Shown here piece by piece: positions 1 through 12,674 of a stretch of DNA of 64,000 bases; position 1 is the first letter of the stretch, and each line of letters starts with the position of its first letter. Source of the DNA: Rhinopomastus cyanomelas. Its lineage: Eukaryota > Chordata > Aves > Bucerotiformes > Rhinopomastidae. The DNA is taken from NCBI GenBank assembly GCA_013400115.1, contig VXBP01004070.1, positions 124,001 through 188,000 on the forward strand, given 5' to 3'. Below the pieces are notes generated by a model. It was not told the DNA's origin and did not search any database. It saw only the letters and a program-made list of their open reading frames with translations. Both the position numbers and the translations under genes were made by a program.

Positions 1-3000
1 CTGTGTTCACCATAGATCAACCAGCATGATTGTTCCTTTTCTGCATTCATCTGCCTCTGTTTCCCTACTGCCTATCACCAGATCTCTACTCCATTTAGTG
101 CTTTCAGCCATGCTTCACTGAATGCTTCTTCACACTTTCTCGTTTATTCGCCTTCCACTCTGAGCTTTATTTGCATTTTTCAACTCCTGCACTTAGTAAT
201 ACCTTTTCCCCAATGGGATGAGAGAGCTTAGATTAATTATGTTTGTTGGCCGTGCATCTGACATGTTAGCTCTAATTAGCAAATCTGTTACTCATTAATC
301 GTTTCCAGGTAGGTCATAATTCACGTGACTGGCAGTGCATATCATAAATGTTTCTACCCTCAATGTCAGAGTGCCTTACCAACACTTAAGAACAAACCAG
401 TCTCTTCCATTTCATTCCCACATCATGTTTTACACATCACTGTCTATTTCATACTGGTTACAGCATTATGTACTGAAGTTTAGAAGCAAACACAGGCCAT
501 AGTTCTTCTCCCTCTGTCCCCCTTTTCTGGATTTGCTACACTAATGTTAGAGAATTAATGGGGCTTGGGTAATTAATCAGTATATTTTAGGCAGAATAAT
601 AGAATTGAGAATAAACAGACTTGTGTCTAGGAATCAGTAGTGAATTGTTCAACACTTCGTTACAAATGGATGCTATTTTTTCGAAGCATAGATGGGATTT
701 GATTAACTGGGAAAATCCAGGACCTTTAGGTGTTCCAGAAATTGAAATAAAACTTATAAGCAAACAGGTTTATAGAGTTACATAATTCATTGTTTTCCTA
801 AAAATTATGAGTTTCAGACCTTTTATCATCTTGTGACTTTTCACAAACACCAGCCCAACCTGGTTTCATTATCTGTGACTCAGACATAAGGGACATGACA
901 TCATCATCCTTTCTCTAGCCTTGTATAACATTCACTATTATCTTACAGTATTCACCTAAGAGAGAAGTAGTTGACAAAGTTATAAATAATACTTTATCTT
1001 TGAAGTTCATAAGAAAATCCTATTGAAATCTGTCACTGCTCTATCTTTGCTGCAGATCTGAAGCCACACAGTGATTCCTTTCTGTTCCATAGGTCACTTG
1101 GCCACTGTGGCACAGGCAGAGGTCACGGCAATCAGTGTGGGCAGCTGCTGAACCATGGAAACCTTAATTCATGGACACCTTTATTCATGTCCATGACTTA
1201 CAGTCCTGCAAACACTCTTCTCACACAAGCTGAATCTTCAAATGCTCTAAGTTCCCAGCTCAGTCAAAGCTGTTGGGAATAAGCAGCTGCTAAACACAGC
1301 AGATGCCTGAGTAGAGGCAAGGTGTTCTTCTCCCACTTATCTGATGTGAACTAGAACATGCCTCTTAAAAATACAGTTTTAACCAGATGTTCAGTAATTT
1401 GCCTTTTAATTTCATTGGCATGTCTACTCTGGAGAGAGCAATATATATTGACATTTTGAATCTGGTTACTGCCTGATTGATGGCAAGGCCAATTGGTAGA
1501 CATTAGTCCCCTAAGAAATGCTAAGCAAACATTGCAAAACCTATTCATGAACATTTATTTGAACTAAAAAAAAAATATGAAACTGGCTGTGTTTTTGGCC
1601 CCACTGGAATCCCTTTCTGTAAATATTCCAGCAAACAATTTTAAAAGGAGGCATGTTCACTGAAGGGCCCAGTTGAGCAGCTCATGCATATTCAAGGAAA
1701 CATTTAAGCATATGCCTAACTTTGAACTTCAAATTGTAGTGAGTCTCAGAGGGATTCAAGCATGTGCTTAAAATTCTGCCTGTGATTACTTACGTCAAGA
1801 GATTTATCATACTGTATCCTGAGGTAAGACCATATACATTGACTGCTATCCAAGATCAGCTGATGTGTGGTAATTTGAACAATCAGTTGACTTGTGTTCT
1901 TGATAAAATCCTTACATTAACATCAATTTGTCTGCTGAGGCTTTTAGGGTAGCTCTTGCTCTAGAAACTTGGTATAAATCTCGTCATGTACTTTACCTTA
2001 ATCCACACACTCCCTTTACCTTGATGTGCTTCACCTTAATCTGGTAAATGAGGGATCAGAACATCTCAGAATGCTGTGAGAAGAACTGAAGCTTAGCTAT
2101 GTCAAACTATATTCTAAAGCAGAAAAGTCCTGAGATTTAGATTTTTTTCCCCATCTAACTCCATGGGCAGTCAGTGGAACCTAGGTGGCAGAGTAATCTG
2201 GGGATTTCTACTTCTTTCCTTTGCCTAGAAACATAAATAAGATAAAGCCATATTCTCAATCTACTTCAAACAGGGTGTGCCTGATCCTTGGTGTTGTTAC
2301 ACGGATTAAAAAGGGCATTTGGTTGGGGACTATACTAGAAAATCTTTATTGTCATTAAAAATCTATTTCTTCACATCTAGCAACCACTTAAAATCCCAAC
2401 AAAAGGTACTGACATTTGCAAATGGTGTTTGTCTGTTTAGGCTTAGGTAAATGTTTGGTGTCCTACAAAACAATATATATGCTTCATAATATGTCTGATT
2501 TGGGTTTTTTCTGTTCAACAGAAGTTACCTAAAACATTATCAAATTTGTCTGTTTCTACTGACAGCTTGATGAACTCTGCTATCTCCTGGTTTTTATTAC
2601 ACGTATATTATCTATCCTAGTACAGTATTCTGTCTTGCTTTGATAGTGAGAGTATCACCACTGGTTTCCAGTTCTTTAAAACTGCTGGACAGTCTAATTC
2701 ATGTTCAGCTTTTATAAAAAACACTTGCTAATGATCATTCCTTAATTACTCAATTTATAGCTCCTTTCCTGTGAATTTCCTTCTTATGATAATCTGTTTT
2801 CCCTCAATGGACTTTACAGAAAGAAGAGAAGACTATCTCTTCTTCCCAGCCTAGAGCTTTTCTGTGCAGCTGCTTGGGGAGGTTGTGTTGGGATGAGTGT
2901 TTTCTTCATGTATGTGCACTTCTTAAATGAAAGTAGGCAACAGCTGTCAAAGAAATGCCCTGCAAACTTGGCCATCAGGTCAATTAGAATGTCCAAGCAT

Positions 3001-5992
3001 TCCAATAATGATATTTAAAAATTGTTCATATACATCATTGATTTGTAGATGCTGCTACTACAATATATTCCTAATCCATAACTTTTTATTGTTTTCAATA
3101 TCTGATTTCAAGTTTCAGTCTTCTGCAGAAAATACAGAAAAAGACCCTGATACAAGATTTTAATTTTAGAAATAGTTTTCTGCTTAAAAGTACAAATTAC
3201 AGTAGCAAACTCAAAGGAAGCTTGGAAATCTAGTTGTTCATTAAAGTGGTTTCTTTAGCTACATGAGCTAATGGCAAGTCCTTTAGCAGTTTCATTTAGT
3301 GATGTTTGCACTTCTTTTTCCCAATCATTTGAAAATAGGAAATGGTAGATCATGTTGACAAGTTGTCAGTTGCAGTTAAATGGTGGTGGTGGATGGTGTT
3401 GAGTGCCCTAATTAAAATTACCGCAGCTTTTTAAAGGATACATAAAGTGTTAAAACTGTGCTTTGAAGACTTGCTATCGTGACACAGAAAGAAAACAAAA
3501 ATAATCTGAAACTGTAATAAACAATAAGTGTATTTTGGAATTCATTTCATTCCCTTTATTTAAAGTGGACATTTGTCGTAAGTGATGTGTTTGTACCCTC
3601 TGAATATAAAAGCCAAGCAAATGTTGGGGAGTTTCCCTCTGTCCTCAGGCTGGCTTCAGAACCAGTGTTCTGCAGGAGAGGTCCACAGACTGCAGTGATT
3701 CTCTCACACATGGTCCCAAAAGAGCATCAACACATCTTTAATGAAACAATCTGTAAGCTTTCAAGGCAGGAAGGTGACTCTGTGAAGAGAGAGTTATTTT
3801 CTCTGCGAGCCAAATTCAGTGTTAGGCTTTGTTCTGCATAAAGGAATGTTGTAGTTGTTACAAGTCTTTTCTCTAGTAGTTCTCTAGTAGAACACAACAA
3901 ACCCAAATCCTACTCGTATACAGATTGAAATATGTGCATCAGTGCTATGACAGCACTGCCATGTCTGTTTTCAGAAGACAAATTGAGGTAGTTTCCTTAG
4001 AAAAGCAAAAGTTTCCAAGTAATTTGGGAAATCAGAGTCCCTCAACCACAGTGTTAGAATCTTTTCAGAGCAGCTTGCTGATTCTGAGACACATTTTTAG
4101 GCAGTCCTATCAGCAGCTTGATTCTAGAGTTGATTAATGATGTGCTTGAAATACTCATCCCATTTCTGTAAACCCCAAGATAAAAATGGGTAAGGGATCT
4201 GCCAAGGGGAAAGTGCATTTGAAAGGATTGTAAATTAAATAACATTACCAACATAGAGTGCAGTATTTGTAAGACTGATTGTGTGCAGGAACTGTGATCC
4301 TCAATTGACTCATGAATTAAGGTATAATTTGAAGTACTTGATTAGTCACTTTTTGTTATTTAAATGTTTACTTCTGTGCTATCACAGGACTCTAGAAACA
4401 CAACATCCCACATACATTAGCATGAGATGTAAGACTAAGCCGCATCAAACAACGGTCATGCAGTTGTGGAGTGAGAAGGCTTTTACTCAAGGCACAGAAT
4501 CCTTCCTTTTGCACTGAGCTGAGTCACTCTGCAATTACTCCACCTATTCCATAATGCAGGGAAAAGCCAGAAACCCACTGCAGAAAGTGGGGGTTAAAGG
4601 GAGAGCATCTCCATCCTTTCACAGTAGCCCAGAATCTCACTGGAGTAGGAGCAGCAAGGAGTTGCATTTCTAGCTAGACATGTTTAAATGTCGTGTGTGA
4701 GCCTGGGACATTGTTTAGTGGAGGGCTTAGTGCAGATAGCTTAATGGTTGGACTCAGTGGGGTTTTTTTCAAGTGTAAGTGGTTCTATTATTTAAATAGA
4801 AGATTTCACTGATGTAGTACATGGAGGAAGGTGAAAATAACCTTCTGTACTCATGGTACAGATAAGCACCTAAAATTTCCCTGAGATATGTAGCTTCCAG
4901 ATCATTCTGATGAGCATCAGTTACTGCCTTACACTGACACATACTCCAGGCTCTAAGGGATATCTTTACCAGGAATGTTAACTCCCCCTTGGAAAGCAAA
5001 CAGGTAATCCATACTTCTGGATTTATGACCTCTGCACTACAGTACATGTGAGATAACATTTTCCTGAGGCTGAAAATGAAATGAGAGTAGTACTCCTTTG
5101 AGTAGAAGGCAGAAGTAGTTGTTGGCTTCAATCAGTGATGTCGCCTTCTATTTGTGCAATTGATCTAATTACATAATTGGTGTAAAAAGATGTTCTAATC
5201 ATTAGCATGTTTTGGTTTCCCTGAAATGTTATGGAAACCACATAAGATACACTCAGTGATAGCTAAGTTATTGCAGTGATTTTCCTCAGCATCTCTCACA
5301 ACTCTGCCTGTATTACAGGTTGCAGTATAAGAGCAAGCTACGTGTGTTTCTTGACAAATAGTGTCTAGCAAGAAGATCTATCCAACCACTTCTAAAACGT
5401 AGGTATAAATACCTCCACAAAAATAGCTCCATAGAAATACATGGACATATTAAAAATAAAATTCAGCAAATACCTTTTCAGTTTTATTATTATATTAACA
5501 TCTGCCTCTTAATGAAATAGAATAGATATACAGACAGATGATAGGTGGATGTGTAAAAGCAAAGAGTATTGGAAAGTAGGACTATGCAACTATGAAGAGA
5601 ACCTTTATTTAAAATGGCCCCACTATTCTTTGACTACTTCCCCTTGCACAAAAGATAAAGCCACAGGTATTCTGCTGCAGCAGAAAATAAATGGAGAATT
5701 TAAGGGTATCACCACATCCTGAATTCATAGGAATTCTGCCTGATAGCAAAGAGTTTCATAAGCTGCTTTGGGGTTCAGCTGATGCACTTACACGAGCAAA
5801 ACAGCTCTTTATTCAGCTGGAGGCATCTCTAAGGGGAGTGCTTTTTTTTCTTGATCATTTCAAGAACCAGCCTGAGGACTTTAGAGCAAAAAAAAAAACA
5901 GGGTCAAGAATCTATTTTCCCTCTCACCAGTCAGCTTTGCTGTGTAGTTGTGTGGGAAAGACTGAAGCAATAGTAACACTTATTAGTGGACC

Positions 5993-6006
5993 ATATATAT
6001 ATATAT
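5993..6006. repeat. (AT)7 microsatellite
   Basis: Seven uninterrupted AT dinucleotides in unique sequence. Short enough to be of low polymorphism; no function inferred. Confidence 0.9.
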
Positions 6007-6905
6007 GAGGAACTTACATGGCTGTGAAAACCTGTGGATAGTCTGAGAAGTTTGTTTACACTTTTGGCTTCTCATACTTCTGATATTTGACTGTCTGCTA
6101 AGAACAGATTTTTCCAAGGAATTTTGCACTTGGGCATCTAAAGGGCAGCTAAACTCTGAAATCTTTTTCTGAATTATGACCACTGAACAGTCATAACTGG
6201 CCTACAAGATACTGCCCTGTATCTTAGTGATTTCTGTAACTCTATTCACAGTGAATGTCAGTGCCTCGTAGGCAGCATCAAATGATACATGCAATAAATT
6301 ATGTTGACATGAGAAAATTGCTACCTAGCATGTGTAAGCATTATAATGTTCACTTTACCTAATAATTCTAATCTATAAAGATATAGGAAAGGATGAAAAA
6401 CATTCACTTTATTGCTATTTCCAAACTGCTATTTCTAAACCTTGGAACTCTGAAACAGACAAAAGACCTATAAATCAGTGGGAGTTTGTCTCATTAACTA
6501 TTTTGGGTATTAAGCAGCTGAGTAAAAATGTAAGTTCTTTTCCATTTATATTTCCATTTGCTTTAAAATATTTGAGGTTTTCTTTCCTCTGATTGAATGT
6601 AATTTCCATATCAGACATGTACCAGTCTCATTTCAGAAACAGCATAATTAAGTGTAAGGTTCTATCACATGTTGCAAGTTATTTTGGACACTGTGGTGAG
6701 AAAATAAAATAGAGAGCAAAACATACCTCCTGTAGACTATAGCTTCATTTCTGAACACTGCCTTTTATAATTTCGTTAGCACCACTATTTGAGTGAGTTT
6801 TGAAATGTGCAAGTCTTTCAATTCAGCAATCCTGTGTATAGGAATTAATTTTACCAGGGAGGAATTAGTCTCATATTTCTGCTATGTGGAGTGCCTCAAA
6901 CCTGC

Positions 6906-6919
6906 AACACACACACACA
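6906..6919. repeat. (CA)7 microsatellite
   Basis: A short run of alternating A and C, followed by an A-rich stretch. A similar CA run is at 43508-43520. Confidence 0.85.
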
Positions 6920-7349
6920 AAACCCTGGGGATGAATATTAAAACATATTGAGATGTTGCCTAACGTTAGTTAGGGTTGTCACTTTTGCAATAAAGATCAG
7001 TGATGATCCTTACTGTTCTCCTAGTTCTGCTGAAAGAAGGGGAAGGGTAGAAATCCTACGAAGAGGCTAACGATGACACACTCAGCCTCACTTCTGGCTG
7101 AAATAGCTAATTGCTTTGCATGTAGCTTTGTGGGGTTGTTTCAATGCATTTACTCTTCAGTAGCTAAGACAGGGATGCACTGCAGATATCTGTGACCACA
7201 CTATGCATGTGAACAAGCAGGACTGTATTTTGCACCTCAGGTAATATTTTAAACTAAGGAGATGTGCTTTGTGGTCACCCCCTTTTCTCACACAACAGGT
7301 GTAGAACTCCCACTCATTTCTGTGTTAAACTACAGAGAGGAGTAAAGAG

Positions 7350-7370
7350 TAACCCTAACCCTAACCCTAA
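7350..7370. repeat. short interstitial telomere-like repeat
   Basis: A perfect 21-base run of the vertebrate telomere unit in the CCCTAA orientation, about 3.5 copies, set in ordinary unique sequence. Interstitial telomeric sequences are common in birds and can arise by telomerase-mediated repair of double-strand breaks or by ancestral fusion. Three and a half copies cannot separate these from chance expansion. The flanks show no subtelomeric structure, so this is not a chromosome end. Confidence 0.85.
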
Positions 7371-8594
7371 GAGTGGTAGAGGTCTTGACATGAAAAAGTC
7401 AGATCACTCTTCTCATACAAAAATATTCTGATCACTGTGTTATTTCTTATTCATTTTAGCTTTTATTTGCTGCACACACCAGTGAGCCTGGTCATCCAGC
7501 CTACTGCTGGCTATGGTTAGACTGTCTGATCATGACCTGGGCGGGAAGAAAGGTGACTGTAGCCCAAGTCTGTCAGGACTTTGAACTTTCTGTGAATACT
7601 AAAACCCAAAGTGCAGGAAATAGCTGTATTGTTTATTCATATCTGTTGTGATGCCAAGAAGACAACTGGCTACAGCTGCCTTGATAAAAATAACTTACAT
7701 ACTTATAGGTGTGTTTTAACTTTTGAGTGGTTTGTTGTGTTAAATTTTTGCTCAGAATCAGCCTAAGCTAATTATTATTATTACAAATCAGCTTCTCCCT
7801 CCCAGCCTTTCCTTTAACATGTGTATTTGAGGTCTGATCTTGCTCTAGGGTTCTGTAGGCATGCACAGCGAGTCCTTTTGTGTCTGTCTGTCCTCAGTCA
7901 CCATCATGTTCTTGTCCCTAAAAAGCAGTCATTGTCCACAAAGGACGTGCAGGTCTGTCCTTTTTCTCTGCTCAGCAGTGCAAGGCTCTGCAAACAGGAG
8001 TTTTGAAGGTATCGTGACATCTCCCGCTGATTTTGATGAGTGTAAAGTGTCTAAATACCTTGAAAAATCTTGTTATAAATGACTTGGAGAAATCCAATTT
8101 TCCAAAGTGCCTTAAGCAGACTTATGAGCCTAAGAACTCAAACACACAATTAGGTCACTGCTTTTTAACATGTTACCATTCTTCAGCTCACCTTGAACTT
8201 CAATCATTCCAGGCTAGTCTAAAAAAATTGTCTTGTATTTGCCACTGGCTAAGACCGAGTGCACAAACATTTGCAAGTGCGCAGGTACTTCTGTGTATCT
8301 TGTTAAGTCGTGGTAGTATGACAGTGTCCCTGGGAGAATCTTCTATTTTAAAATCAATACAGTGGAATCTTTGATAGTATATTGACTTCCTATGGTATTG
8401 CATTTTGTGCTGTCAGGTTCTTGTCATTGGCAGTGTGTGTCTTTGCTCCATCCCTTTTGCAGAAGGTGGCACAGTATCCTCTTCAATATTTATCGTGTTT
8501 GTTTGTATGAGGCAACTGTCTTTACACCAAGAGCTGCATCACCTGTAGCTCATGCCAAAATATCACAACATTAAAGTTCAGAATTGATTTGTGC
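7371..8594. other. unique non-coding sequence
   Basis: No repeat or exon was recognised. Three overlapping short open frames of 61-113 codons lie in 7821-8374, in different frames and without domain resemblance, so they are treated as chance. Confidence 0.5.
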
Positions 8595-8664
8595 AATGGC
8601 AGGGGTTTTGGAACTGGGTGGTCTTTGATGTCCCTTCCAGTCTAAACCGTTCAATGATTCTATA
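8595..8664 (+). mobile_element. CR1 LINE, 3' tail fragment
   Basis: About 70 bases resembling the extreme 3' end of avian CR1: a 'ggaactgggtggtc' block, then 'tcccttccag', then 'caatgattctata', a decayed form of the terminal ATTCTATG repeat. Strand follows from the tail orientation. Severe 5' truncation is usual for CR1. No coding portion remains. Confidence 0.8.
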
Positions 8665-11600
8665 AGTAGCATTTGATATCTAATGTAAATACATGTCTAC
8701 TATATAAGCCAGGTTTACATTAACTGCAGGGTAACAATGAAAGTGTGACATCATAATGTTCACTGCGAACCAACTGTATCAATGTTTTCCCAACTTGTCA
8801 AGCAGATTGACTTCATTTTTGTAGTCTTCAGTAAAATACTTCCCAAGATAGGAAGCTTAAAGTTGATAAGAGAACACCAAAAATGGCCACACCAAAGACA
8901 TGTTTTAGTGTGGCATCTTATTGCCAACCATGATTTGGAGCGATGTCTGTGAAAGAGTATCGGAATACGGTCAAAATGAGCAGTATCTCCCCAAAAGCAT
9001 CCTCCAAAAGATCAGCAATCTGAGCCTCTGAGAATTCTAGTTCCAGCTGTTGTATCTTTGCTTTGAAAAGTCATTGTAACCCATTTCTTACTAGAATTCA
9101 CCTGGTCGGGTTTTGATCCAGTGTCACTTTCTGCATGTGCAACATCATGCAGCAATGGGTTTCTCAGCATTCTGTCTGGGGGGAAAAAAGTAAATCTGAT
9201 TTTCTTTTTTTGACCTGTCTAGAATTTTTATTTTATGTTCTCCAGCACTTTACCCTTGACAGTCTGGACATGACTGTTGTTCCTCAAGGTCACAGAGAAA
9301 GGCTGCGCTAGAGAAACAGTCTGAATCTGTTTTCCTGATTTCTGTCTTGTGACACAGTTATAGAATCAGACTTGTCTTGTATGTATTAATTTAGAGTATT
9401 TGGAATTCAGATGAGTTTGCCTTACTGCATCTGTAATTTGAATCAAACTGACTGGCAGTGAATACTCTGCTGCTGCACTGTAGGTAAGATACAGTATTAT
9501 GAAGGAAGCGTTGAGGTAAAGGCACTTAAATGTTCCAGAACACCTCTCACACATCAAGATCCCAGGTGCTCCTGTCCAGATAGGGTGTGTTTACTGTGTG
9601 TTTACTTTGTGACTATTAAGTGGGTGCTGCTTCTCCAGAGAATTCCCTTGTCCTCTGGATTAACAGTAACATCCATCAGCTACGCTGCAAAGTCTCTTGT
9701 GAATTGTTATCGTATGTTTAGTTGTCACAGGGAAATATGAGGATTATTACATTCCTGTGTGGTGTGCCCAAATTCATCTAAATCTACCTTAGTTCTCTTA
9801 AGTGAAAAAGTAGCTATTATTTTGACTTGTTATTTTAGAACATATGATGATTTTTAACCCTTTAATATTAGGAGTAAGGATAATAAGGAGTTGTTCTCTC
9901 TGGTTAGATATTTGCCCCCCCCTTAGATATACTTTATTAATTCTCTCCATTTCTGTTTTCTGGCATCTTCTAATTTGACTGTTACATGCAACTTCAGTAT
10001 CATCTCACAGAGCCAACAGCTCTTCCCCAGGTTTGGCCATTAAACTTTATTGAAGCAACAACTCTCTTCTCCAGGATGACTATTCCAACTCGCATTTCTT
10101 CACATCTCTGTCAATTTGTTCTTTATTGATAGGCTGAGGTGACCTGTGAATTCAGTAATGTTAGTACTGCTCTTCTGTATGTGCTGTCTTTTCATAAATC
10201 AGACCCTAAATGCCTCTCATCCCGCTGTCTTTTTATTATCCCTAATTTTTCACCAGCTGAAATAATTCTCAATGGTGGATTATTTCTCTTGTAAAGCAGT
10301 TTGTTAATAATTGTTTTGTAATGATGTTGTTGCAGAAATCATTTCTCTGTACCCTTTGTGGGGTTTTTTCTGCTGAATTTTATGGAAGATGAACAGCAGC
10401 AATCACGGAAAAGTTCGTTGCTCAGTTTTGCTTTCAGTATTCTTCTAAATCTAATGGAGAAAAGAACACTTGAAAGGAAAACGTAACAAGGAAAACCCAC
10501 AGTCGTTATCCATGCACATAGAGACAAAACCCTATATAAAGGCTTTATCTTGTGATCAGAAGGCAATGGAAAATCCTAAATGAAAAGCCATCTGAGGACT
10601 TGCCCTAAGTGCCCTAAAGATTTGTCTGTTACTAATACTTCTGCTGGCATCTCGCAAACTGAAGCCACATCTGTAAATTCTAGTAAATGCAAATATTTTA
10701 TTAGTTAATGTCAGAAATGATGAACAGCTGTTGTCAGAAATGATTAACAGCTTTTATTAACCAGGTACATACATTTCTTCTAACAATATTCCAAGTTAAA
10801 AATGTATTCCAGAGCTTTGTGGGAAAAGTTTTATCAATTCCTGGCCGTTTTCCAAGCCAACACTTTTTATTTATTTCTGTGTGGAAAAAGCATTAGTACT
10901 ACAGGGTATTATTGGTGCATATCAAGCTCTTCATTACAAATCCTTCTGATACAGTGCTTGTTAAAGAGAGAGGCTTGCTTACCCTGACAGTTTTTTAAAA
11001 TTAATCTATTTGTTCCTTCCATTCATCCATCTTTGAGATTTGACGTGTGCGGTCTTTCCGTGACGGTTTTAAGAGCAGGGATGACCTTGCCAAAGATCAA
11101 GAGGTGTGTCTGGAAGAAATGTAATTTCTTAGAAGACGATTTATGTGATTACTGTGTAAAAGAGTACTTGTTCTGTAGTGATTGATGACAACGCTGGAAG
11201 AATTGACTGATCATTAGAAATATTTATATGGCAGGTCCTTTAAAGGCAGTGGTAGATGTGACGGAAAGATTAAACGTGTATCAGGAAGGCAACGGTTTCT
11301 CTGTGTATGGAATAGGAGCTTGTAGATCTTTTGCAATATCTTTAATTACTTTATGTTTGTATCAGTTCACAAACACAAATGTGCCATGACTGCCTCCAAG
11401 AATCACTTGTAAACCCCACAATATTAACAGTGCAGAAGACACCTTCCACATGTTTCAAAGGCAGTTGGTTTCATTATTTGCAATTACTAGTATAAATCAC
11501 TGTTTGTAAGAATATTCTTGGATATGGAGTGTATTTCTAAAAGCAAATTAAGATAGATATATTGGTTTTCACCTATTTTCTCAAGTTTGTAACAAAAAGG

Positions 11601-11719
11601 GTGTTTAAGAGACTATCCATGCATTACTATCTATGGATCTGGCATATTTTTAGACAGTGGAGTTTTCTACCCCATCATTTACCAGGTTGAGTTGATGCAT
11701 TAATGAGTAACCTTTAGTA
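8665..11719. other. unique non-coding sequence
   Basis: No gene or transposon was recognised. It contains a 23-base tandem duplication (10709-10752) and a C8 run near 9914. The part around 11040-11330 has more CpG than its surroundings and could be conserved non-coding sequence, but that is only an impression. Confidence 0.5.
10709..10752. repeat. 23-bp tandem duplication
   Basis: Two copies of a unit beginning 'tgtcagaaatgat', 23 bases apart (10709 and 10732), differing at one base in the aligned 21 bases. Probably a replication-slippage or repair duplication of recent origin. Confidence 0.85.
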
Positions 11720-12084
11720 GGGGAGCTGAAGTTGTTTGGCTTGGAGGAGACTCAGGAGGTACCTTACCACTCTCTGTAACTACCTGAAGGGAGCTTGTAG
11801 TCAGGTGGGAATCGGGCTCTTATCCCAGAAAACCTAATGACAGAATGAGAGGACAGGATCTGAAACTGTGCAAGGGAGGTTTGGGTTGGATATTAGGAAG
11901 CAATTCCTCAAGGAAAAGGGCGATCAGTCCTGGAGTGGACTGGCCAGGGCAGTGGTGGAGTCGCCATCCCTTGAGGCATTGTAGAAAAGATTGGATGTGG
12001 CACTTAGTGCCATGGTGTAGCTGATGTGGTGATGTTAGATTATAGGCTGGTCTTTTCCAGCCTCAATAATTCTGTGATTCTGCA
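11720..12084 (+). mobile_element. CR1 LINE, 5'-truncated copy (ORF2 C-terminal end and 3' tail)
   Basis: About 365 bases of CR1 from the 'gagctgaagttgttt' block through the 'ctgtaactacctgaa' and 'gttggatattagg' blocks to a tail ending 'aataattctgtgattctg'. In other copies this segment encodes the C-terminal end of ORF2. Here small insertions, deletions and stops break the frame. The text 'gtggcacttagtgccatgg' relates it to the copies at 14595 and 38331, but it is more diverged from them, so it is older. Confidence 0.92.
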
Positions 12085-12502
12085 AGTGATATGCTGGTAT
12101 TTTAGCTGTTTATAGGGAATACAAAGATGTGGTCATTAAGGTCATGATTTAAATACAAGTAAGGCATTATTCTCAGTTTCACTGCATCCTATAACTCCAT
12201 TTAAAAGAGTGATTCAATGGAATTACTCCTCATTTACTTAGGTGCAAGTGAAAGCAAAATCTCAGCTTGCTCTGTGTGTAGTAACCAAACATGTACAACA
12301 AGGCACTCCCTAAATATAGACCATACATAGCATGAGTAGAATTATCAAGTCTTGATAGAGTACTTTTAATACACCTAATTTACAAGAAATCTATTAAATA
12401 GAAACACATTTAATTGATTCAAGCTTCCTCCTCTTTCCTTGCATTGTAATGTGTTTGTACTTGCACTAAAGTCTAACTTTTGTATTTCAAAAAATACAGT
12501 AA
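12085..12502. other. unique spacer between two CR1 copies
   Basis: About 420 bases of AT-rich sequence between two plus-strand CR1 fragments. Nothing recognised. Confidence 0.5.
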
Positions 12503-12674
12503 AGGTTGCTCAGAGAGATTGTGGAGTCTCAGTCATTGGGACATCTTCAAAAGCTGTATGGATGCAGTCCTGAGTAGCTGGCCATAGATGGCCTTGTGTG
12601 AGTAAAGGGGTTGGATCATATGACCTGCAGAGGTCATGTCCAACCCAGCTGTTCCATGGTTCTATGATTTTGTG
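12503..12674 (+). mobile_element. CR1 LINE, 3' fragment
   Basis: Matches the CR1 blocks 'cagagagattgtggagtct', 'tggatgcagtcctgagtag' and 'ggggttggatcatatgacc', ending near 'tggttctatgatttt'. It is a diverged, 5'-truncated copy of a subfamily different from the neighbour ending at 12084. Confidence 0.88.

Larger units (their letters stand above)
1..7349. other. unique AT-rich non-coding sequence
   Basis: No CR1 copy, exon or RNA gene was recognised here. Open frames are short, on both strands, and have no recognisable domain. Minor features are an (AT)7 run at 5993-6006, a (CA)7 run at 6906-6919, an A-run near 1566-1576 and two 11-base tandem units at 3869-3890. CpG is scarce, as expected for methylated vertebrate intergenic or intronic DNA. 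One 105-codon plus-strand frame (5691-6008) runs into the AT repeat and looks fortuitous. Confidence 0.6.

Noticed and set aside
5691..6008. 105-codon plus-strand frame with a plausible middle part
   Set aside because: It runs through an A-run and ends in an AT microsatellite, with no family resemblance.
7350..7370. Chromosome end or subtelomere
   Set aside because: Only about 3.5 units, flanked on both sides by ordinary unique sequence.
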